NCBI GenBank assembly: GCA_964539515.1
Contig: CAZIJO010000269.1
Coordinates: 1-7,080, forward strand
From: JADLHS01 sp964539515
GTDB taxonomy: Bacteria > Verrucomicrobiota > Verrucomicrobiia > Limisphaerales > JADLHS01
DNA length: 7,080 nucleotides
Reading direction: 5' to 3'
The translations under genes were made by a program, and so were the position numbers. Of the stretch, positions 6,857 through 7,080 are shown piece after piece; position 1 is the stretch's first letter, and the number at the start of each line of letters is the position of its first letter. The notes beneath the pieces were generated by a model. That model was not told the DNA's origin. It did not search any database and saw nothing but the letters and a program-made list of their open reading frames with translations.

Positions 6857-7080
6857 CTATTGCCGGGTCCGGTAGAAACCGGCGGGAGAGGGCGGATTGG
6901 TATCTTGAAACTGGGCGGAACCATTCGTGCCAATCAGCAAAGCGCTTAGATTGGTCCAGGGACCGGTGAGTTCCCGGGCCCGCTCGATGGCCCAGGAGGA
7001 ATTCGGAGCCGCTGACAAGGTCAGATTCACCATCGGCGGGATGGTTGACAGCAGTTGGATTGCGATTTCAGGCCGCCAGA
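6857..7080 (-). CDS. C-terminal end of a second SBBP-type secreted protein (partial)
   Basis: The frame is open from the right edge to a TAG at 6857-6859, giving 73 residues of a gene whose start is outside the window. The translation ('RPEIAIQLLSTIPP', 'NSSWAIERARELTGPWTNL', 'SPAGFYRTRQ') differs from the last 73 residues of the SBBP protein at 4085-5719 at only 9 positions, with no gaps. The differences include H/Q, K/M, G/A, a three-residue LQP/REL block, A/T, P/T and A/T. No frameshift or stop is present, so this end is intact. The upstream part is inferred to be an SBBP repeat array, but none of it is visible here. Confidence 0.88.
   Translation of the reverse strand, partial: WRPEIAIQLLSTIPPMVNLTLSAAPNSSWAIERARELTGPWTNLSALLIGTNGSAQFQDTNPPSPAGFYRTRQ
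6857..7080 (-). repeat. Copy B of the 224-bp duplicated C-terminal coding sequence
   Basis: This aligns without gaps to copy A at 4085-4308 in the same orientation, about 2.8 kb away, at roughly 90% identity. The match reaches the window edge, so its full length is unknown. Direct repeats of this kind flanking the DUF642-like gene could recombine. Confidence 0.9.

Overview
The window looks like a stretch of a GC-rich PVC-group chromosome, most likely a Verrucomicrobiota bacterium of the Pedosphaera/Limisphaerales type. Two things suggest this. First, a DUF1549/DUF1553 protein sits directly upstream of a Tat-exported DUF1501 protein, a pairing typical of Planctomycetota and Verrucomicrobiota. 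Second, the secreted proteins to the right end in an 'ERA..GPWTNL...GFYRAR' type C-terminal segment that I associate with Pedosphaera-like genomes. The lineage is an inference from protein content; there is no rRNA gene or other marker.

Layout, left to right. (1) Positions 1-2337, plus strand: the 3' part of a DUF1549/DUF1553 protein whose start lies off the left edge. (2) 2340-3785, plus strand: the complete DUF1501 gene, two bases after the previous stop codon and clearly in the same operon. (3) 3786-4084: a convergent, apparently non-coding spacer with a few weak hairpins. (4) 4085-5719, minus strand: a secreted protein made of about eight SBBP-type beta-propeller repeats plus a 73-residue C-terminal domain. 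(5) 5941-6699, minus strand: a small secreted protein with a DUF642 / choice-of-anchor-C-like domain. (6) 6857-7080, minus strand: the last 73 codons of a second SBBP-type gene, about 88% identical in protein to the C-terminus of the first. It runs off the right edge.

How the parts relate. The left pair is probably an envelope or periplasm module, with a haem-type CxxCH motif in one protein and an alkaline-phosphatase/sulfatase-like fold expected in the other. Its substrate cannot be read from the sequence. The right half is a cluster of exported, probably surface-exposed proteins. Two of these unrelated genes (4 and 5) carry almost the same ~80 bp leader immediately before the ATG, with a conserved hairpin, a conserved dyad and an A-rich tract without a Shine-Dalgarno site. 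All three minus-strand proteins end in a related C-terminal pattern finishing in FYR..(.)Q. A shared leader plus a shared C-terminal tag on otherwise different secreted proteins is the most interesting signal here. It could reflect a regulon with a common sorting route, or simply local duplication. I saw no RNA genes, insertion sequences, CRISPR arrays or phage genes.
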